DNA of 9,444 nt from positions 1-9,444 of the forward strand of contig JASEHB010000059.1 of the NCBI GenBank assembly GCA_030018745.1. The letters run 5' to 3'. This document shows positions 6,682-9,444 of the stretch, in pieces. A program made the position numbers and the translations under genes. Positions within the stretch are counted from its first letter, which is position 1; every line of letters begins with the position of its first letter. The notes under the pieces were generated by a model. The model saw only the letters and a list, made by a program, of their open reading frames with translations, was not told where the DNA came from and searched no databases. Source of the stretch: Desulfatibacillaceae bacterium (GTDB lineage: Bacteria; Desulfobacterota; Desulfobacteria; Desulfobacterales; Desulfatibacillaceae).

Positions 6682-7034
6682 AAGCGCCCCGTCCTGTCTG
6701 CGGCCTGCATCAAATGCGGCCTTTTAGGTCAATCCGGCTGAAATGGGCTTCCTGTTACAGGCAACTCATTGTGCAAAAACCGTATCCTGCCATTAAAAAA
6801 CCGGCCTTTTGGCTTATTCTTTTGCAAAATTCGGCGGAAGCTGTCAGCACGGACATAAAGCCCCAATACATTTACCACGAGGAGCTTTTCCCGGCAAGCC
6901 TGGCTCAAAGGCTGCCCCTGTCTGATCTGTTAGCCAACCCGCCCTTGCAAGGCCGGAGCAAAAAGGCTACGATTTTTGATACGCCGGTATGTGCCGGTTT
7001 CAAAACTGCCCGCAATCGTTTTGTTCGGGAACTT
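6682..7034. other. Divergent intergenic region between the hydrogenase operon and trmL
   Basis: About 350 bases separate the two oppositely directed operons, so promoters for both should lie here. The stretch 6775-6835 is richer in A/T than the flanks. On the plus strand I found one credible promoter (6945-6973). On the minus strand I found no convincing -35/-10 pair and no sigma-54 -24/-12 element with correct spacing. The trmL reading frame stays open leftwards to an ATG at 6714, but that stretch has no Shine-Dalgarno at 6714 and does not resemble the family, so I treat it as non-coding with some doubt. No tRNA, riboswitch or terminator was recognised. Confidence 0.5.
6945..6973 (+). promoter_or_regulatory. 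Candidate sigma-70 promoter of trmL and the ASKHA gene
   Basis: A TTGCAA (6945-6950) and a TACGAT (6968-6973) are 17 bases apart, the optimal spacing, each matching the consensus at four of six positions. Transcription would start near 6980, giving a leader of roughly 55 bases before the ATG at 7035, which fits the chosen start. The match is imperfect and such patterns arise by chance. Confidence 0.35.
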
Positions 7035-7544
7035 ATGGACTTTGTTGAAAGAAATGTTGTGCTTGTGCACCCGCAAATCCACTGGAACACCGGCAACATA
7101 GGCCGGACCTGCCTGGCTGTGGGGGCAGCTCTGCATCTTGTAAGGCCGCTGGGCTTTTCCCTGGAAAGCGCCCAGGTTAAAAGGGCGGGCCTGGACTATT
7201 GGCATGAAGTAAATCTTGCCCTGTGGGATGACTTTGAAACTCTTGTGCACACCCTAAACATTGATGAGGGCCAGATCTGCCTTTTCACCAAAAACGGAGA
7301 GCTTCCCCATTGGGAAATCCCCCAGGAAAAAAGGCTTTTTCTTGTCTTTGGCTCGGAAACCGGCGGCCTGCCAGGGCAAATTCTGGAAAAATACCCCAAA
7401 AGAACCTTTTATATTCCCATGCCCGGCGCGGTGAGGAGCTTAAACCTTTCAACAGCAGCAGGCATAGGCATTTACGAAAGCCTGCGGGGCATGGTTGCAG
7501 GCCGGGGAATAAACGCCCCGCAAGACCAGGATGCACAAAAATGA
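7035..7544 (+). CDS. trmL: tRNA (cytidine/uridine-34)-2'-O-methyltransferase, TrmL family (SPOUT)
   Basis: TrmL methylates the ribose 2'-OH of the wobble nucleotide in tRNA-Leu isoacceptors using S-adenosylmethionine, through the knotted SPOUT fold. The 169-residue product shows the three SpoU motifs: NTGNIGRTC at 18-26 (motif 1, with the catalytic Arg24), LVFGSETGGLP at 103-113 (motif 2), and PGAVRSLNLSTAAGIGIYE at 130-148 (motif 3), which form the knot and bind the cofactor. I chose ATG 7035 because the protein then starts just before the first beta strand (NVVLVHPQ) and has near-normal family length (150-170 aa). A weak GGGAA precedes it. An ATG at 6714 would add 107 residues unlike TrmL. 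The last 12 residues (INAPQDQDAQK region) are a short hydrophilic tail. The stop overlaps the next gene as ATGA. Confidence 0.9.
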   Translation: MDFVERNVVLVHPQIHWNTGNIGRTCLAVGAALHLVRPLGFSLESAQVKRAGLDYWHEVNLALWDDFETLVHTLNIDEGQICLFTKNGELPHWEIPQEKRLFLVFGSETGGLPGQILEKYPKRTFYIPMPGAVRSLNLSTAAGIGIYESLRGMVAGRGINAPQDQDAQK

Positions 7545-9118
7545 CCGCCCTGACAAACAAACAAGGGGGCTGGGTGCAAAGAATAAGCCTGGCCCGGCCA
7601 GGAATTGGAGATAACACGGCAGATGCAGAGCGCTTGTGCCAAGCGCTCATGCGTGCATTCGGCAACAGGCAGGTGAGGGTTGACTGGCAGCTTCTGCCCC
7701 AATTGCCGCATATGCTGCGCCAGGGGGATTTTGCTGTTAAGGCGACTGTCTTTCCGGGCAGGGAGGGCCTTGTTGTCATAGACCTGGCCCCTGCAAGCGC
7801 GCCTTCTTCACCCATCCTGGGCCTTGCGGTTGACATAGGCACAACAAGGGTGGCCATCCGCCTTGTGGATATGGAAACAGGCAAAAGCTTTGGCGAAACC
7901 TCCTTTGACAACCCCCAGATTGCAGTTGGGCCGGACATTCTTTCGCGCATACATTATGCCCACTCACAAGAAGGGGCCAAAGAGCTTGCCCGGCAGATCC
8001 GCAGCGCCATTGGCCGCGAGAGCCAGGCCCTGGCCAAAAGGGCGGGCCTTGATTCCGGGCGCATACTGGCAGCAGCAGTGGCCGGAAACACAGCCATGAC
8101 CCATCTTTTTTTGGGGCTGCCCACAGCAAACATGATTCGCGAGCCTTACATTCCTGTCATCAACAACCCTGGCTCATGGAAAGCCCACACTCTTGATTTA
8201 CCCTTTGCGCCTCTTGCAAGGGTCTTTGTCTTTCCCAATATCGGCAGCTACTTTGGCGGGGACCTGGTGGCCGGAATAATGCAGACCGGCATGGACGCCC
8301 AGCAGGAAGTTGCCATGCTTGTGGATGTGGGCACAAACGCAGAGGTGGTTGTGGGCAACCAGGACTGGCTGATGGCCTGCGCGGGCGCGGCAGGCCCGGC
8401 CCTTGAAGGGGGCATGAGCCGCATAGGCATGATGGCCGCACCTGGGGCCATAGACAGGGTGAGCATAGACAAAAAAACCCGCGCCATTGCCTGGCACACA
8501 ATTGAAGATAAGCCCCCTGTGGGAATATGCGGCTCCGGAGTAATTGATCTGGCTGCCGGGCTTTTTCTGGCAGGCATGATGGACATAAGGGGCAAGCTTG
8601 TGCCTGATGCCTGCGCTGGCCGTTTGATTGAAAAAGACGGGTTACCCTCCCTTGTGGTGGTTGAAAAAGAGCTTTCCGGCACAGGCCAAAGTCTCTGCCT
8701 GGACCAGGCGGACCTGGATTCGCTCACCCGCTCCAAGGCCGCCATGTACACCATATTGAGGACCCTCACCCTTTCTGTGGGTGTTGAAATGCAAAAGCTG
8801 ACAACCTTTTTCGTGGCCGGTACATTTGGCTCATATATTGACCCGGAATCCGCCGTCACAATAGGAATGCTGCCGGATCTGGACAGGAGCGTGTTTTGCA
8901 GTGTCGGCAACACAAGCCTGGAAGGGGCGGCCCTTCTGCTTGTCCAGGCCGGGGCCGATGAAAGGGCCAGGCAGATTGCCGGGCGCATAACCTATCTTGA
9001 GCTTAATGTTAACCAGGAGTTCATGAACCGCTTTTCTGCGGCAAAGTTTTACCCGCACACGGATATTGCCCGATTTCCCAGCGTGGCAAAAAAGCTTGGG
9101 GCCGCCTCTGTTGCCTGA
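7541..9118 (+). CDS. RACo-like ASKHA-domain ATPase (DUF4445), lacking the N-terminal [2Fe-2S] domain
   Basis: Members of this family reductively reactivate corrinoid proteins: ATP use by the ASKHA domain helps force an electron onto inactive Co(II). In the 525-residue protein, residues about 13-85 match the RACo linker region (SLARPGIGDNTADAERL, then a VKATVF...VVIDLAP strand pair). The ASKHA domain then shows the phosphate-1 loop DIGTT (98-102), NPQ (124-126), GNTAM (182-186), a YFGGDLVAG stretch (237-245), the phosphate-2 loop DVGTN (262-266) and GICGSGVID (328-336). A C-terminal VAGTFGSYID completes the nucleotide site. Classical RACo starts with a plant-type [2Fe-2S] ferredoxin domain of about 90-100 residues. 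Here only one Cys (33) precedes the ASKHA fold, so that domain is absent. The ATG at 7541 overlaps the trmL stop. The frame extends upstream inside trmL, but that is shadow sequence. No corrinoid protein gene is visible, so the substrate is unknown. Confidence 0.87.
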   Translation: MTALTNKQGGWVQRISLARPGIGDNTADAERLCQALMRAFGNRQVRVDWQLLPQLPHMLRQGDFAVKATVFPGREGLVVIDLAPASAPSSPILGLAVDIGTTRVAIRLVDMETGKSFGETSFDNPQIAVGPDILSRIHYAHSQEGAKELARQIRSAIGRESQALAKRAGLDSGRILAAAVAGNTAMTHLFLGLPTANMIREPYIPVINNPGSWKAHTLDLPFAPLARVFVFPNIGSYFGGDLVAGIMQTGMDAQQEVAMLVDVGTNAEVVVGNQDWLMACAGAAGPALEGGMSRIGMMAAPGAIDRVSIDKKTRAIAWHTIEDKPPVGICGSGVIDLAAGLFLAGMMDIRGKLVPDACAGRLIEKDGLPSLVVVEKELSGTGQSLCLDQADLDSLTRSKAAMYTILRTLTLSVGVEMQKLTTFFVAGTFGSYIDPESAVTIGMLPDLDRSVFCSVGNTSLEGAALLLVQAGADERARQIAGRITYLELNVNQEFMNRFSAAKFYPHTDIARFPSVAKKLGAASVA

Positions 9119-9181
9119 TTTGCGGCTTGAGTCTGGAACATGACTTGAACCCGGCCCCGCCGTGTTTACCTTTCTTTAAAA

Positions 9182-9215
9182 GGCTGCCGAAATTTTACGG
9201 CTGCCAATCTTTTTT
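9182..9215 (+). terminator. Rho-independent terminator candidate after the ASKHA gene
   Basis: GGCTGCCG (9182-9189) and CGGCTGCC (9198-9205) can form an 8-bp stem with one T-T mismatch around an 8-base loop (AAATTTTA), followed by TCTTTTTT (9208-9215). It lies 63 bases after the ASKHA stop and 18 bases before the next start. It would separate the trmL operon from the peptidase gene. The mismatch and two intervening A residues weaken it. No other element was recognised in 9119-9232. Confidence 0.5.
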
Positions 9216-9232
9216 CCGTTAAGGATGTTGCC

Positions 9233-9444
9233 ATGCCCTTTCTTAAAAACAGCTTCCGCGGCCTGTTTCTGCTCTGCCTTGCAACAAGCTTTCTTTTTGC
9301 AGCAGCCCTGCTTTTGCCCCAGCCGCCCGTTCATGCCCAAGATCCGGTCTGGCCCCATTCTGGAAGCGATCTGGCCCCGGACCCGGCTGTCATTTTCGGG
9401 CAGATTGAAAATTGGGTCACGGTCTTTTTGGTATTTGCTGACAA
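9233..9444 (+). CDS. Exported M16-family (insulinase/pitrilysin-like) metallopeptidase, N-terminal fragment
   Basis: Only the first 70 residues are in the window. Residues 1-35 form a Sec signal peptide: basic K5 and R9, a hydrophobic core at about 11-28, and a VHA cleavage site after residue 35. There is no lipobox. The mature part has SDLAPDPAVIFGQIEN (45-60), which closely resembles the lead-in of periplasmic M16 peptidases (S-D-L-x-P-D-P-x-V-x-F-G-x-L-x-N-G), and VTVFLVFAD then fits the first beta strand. The zinc motif H-x-x-E-H lies beyond the window. AAGGA (9221-9225) is placed 7 bases before the ATG. Trp61 stands where the family nearly always has Gly. The assignment rests on this short N-terminal signature, so it is moderate. 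Confidence 0.6.
   Translation, partial: MPFLKNSFRGLFLLCLATSFLFAAALLLPQPPVHAQDPVWPHSGSDLAPDPAVIFGQIENWVTVFLVFAD

Noticed and set aside
6770..6795. Sigma-54-like TGGCA...TTGCA on the minus strand upstream of the flavoprotein gene.
   Set aside because: Spacing between the GG and GC elements is 15 bases instead of the required 10.
6769..6796. TTGTGC and CATTAA, 16 bases apart, as a plus-strand promoter.
   Set aside because: The -10 match is poor and the position is far from the chosen start. The pair at 6945-6973 is better.
7310..7540. Upstream extension of the ASKHA frame by 77 codons that might hold the missing [2Fe-2S] domain.
   Set aside because: It lies inside trmL motifs 2 and 3 in another frame, contains only one Cys, and no ferredoxin pattern is present.
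9405..9444. Possible frameshift in the M16 peptidase, since a one-base deletion would restore the expected N-G pair.
   Set aside because: The uncorrected frame continues as VTVFLVFAD, which fits the family strand better than the shifted product. A single G-to-W change is simpler.

Overview
The window looks like chromosome of a strictly anaerobic, moderately GC-rich bacterium. A Desulfobacterota (sulfate-reducing or syntrophic 'deltaproteobacterial') host is my best inference. It rests on a cytoplasmic MvhADG-type [NiFe] hydrogenase next to a multi-cluster flavoprotein and on a RACo-like ASKHA protein (DUF4445 family), not on any marker gene. No rRNA, tRNA, insertion sequence, integrase or CRISPR array is visible.

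Minus strand, positions 6681 down to 1: one tightly packed hydrogenase operon. In transcription order it holds a GltD-like FAD/NAD(P) oxidoreductase with C-terminal ferredoxin clusters (6681-4843), MvhD-like [2Fe-2S] protein (4833-4369), MvhG-like small subunit (4321-3326), MvhA-like [NiFe] large subunit (3329-1869), large-subunit maturation endopeptidase (1872-1384), HypC (1381-1124) and HypF (1124 to 1, running off the window). Four of the six junctions overlap or sit within 2 bases (GTGA, ATGA, TAATG, TAA-cc-ATG), so the set is very likely co-transcribed and translationally coupled. Structural genes come first and maturation genes follow, ending in a partial hypF; hypD and hypE may continue beyond base 1.

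Positions 6682-7034 form a divergent intergenic region. It has one reasonable sigma-70-like promoter candidate facing right.

Plus strand, 7035-9118: a two-gene operon with an ATGA overlap. A TrmL-type tRNA wobble 2'-O-methyltransferase is followed by a RACo-like ASKHA ATPase that lacks the N-terminal [2Fe-2S] domain of classical RACo. A terminator-like hairpin at 9182-9215 is followed by the start of an exported M16 (insulinase/pitrilysin-like) metallopeptidase (9233 to the window end).

How the genes work together: the hydrogenase should be soluble and cytoplasmic, since no Tat signal is present on the small subunit. H2 electrons would pass from the Ni-Fe centre through three [4Fe-4S] clusters to MvhD and then to the flavoprotein. 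In methanogens MvhADG hands electrons to HdrABC. Here no hdr gene is in the window, and the flavoprotein occupies the place of HdrA. This suggests a hydrogenase that couples H2 to NAD(P) and possibly ferredoxin, perhaps with flavin-based bifurcation. That coupling is inference and is the main point of interest.
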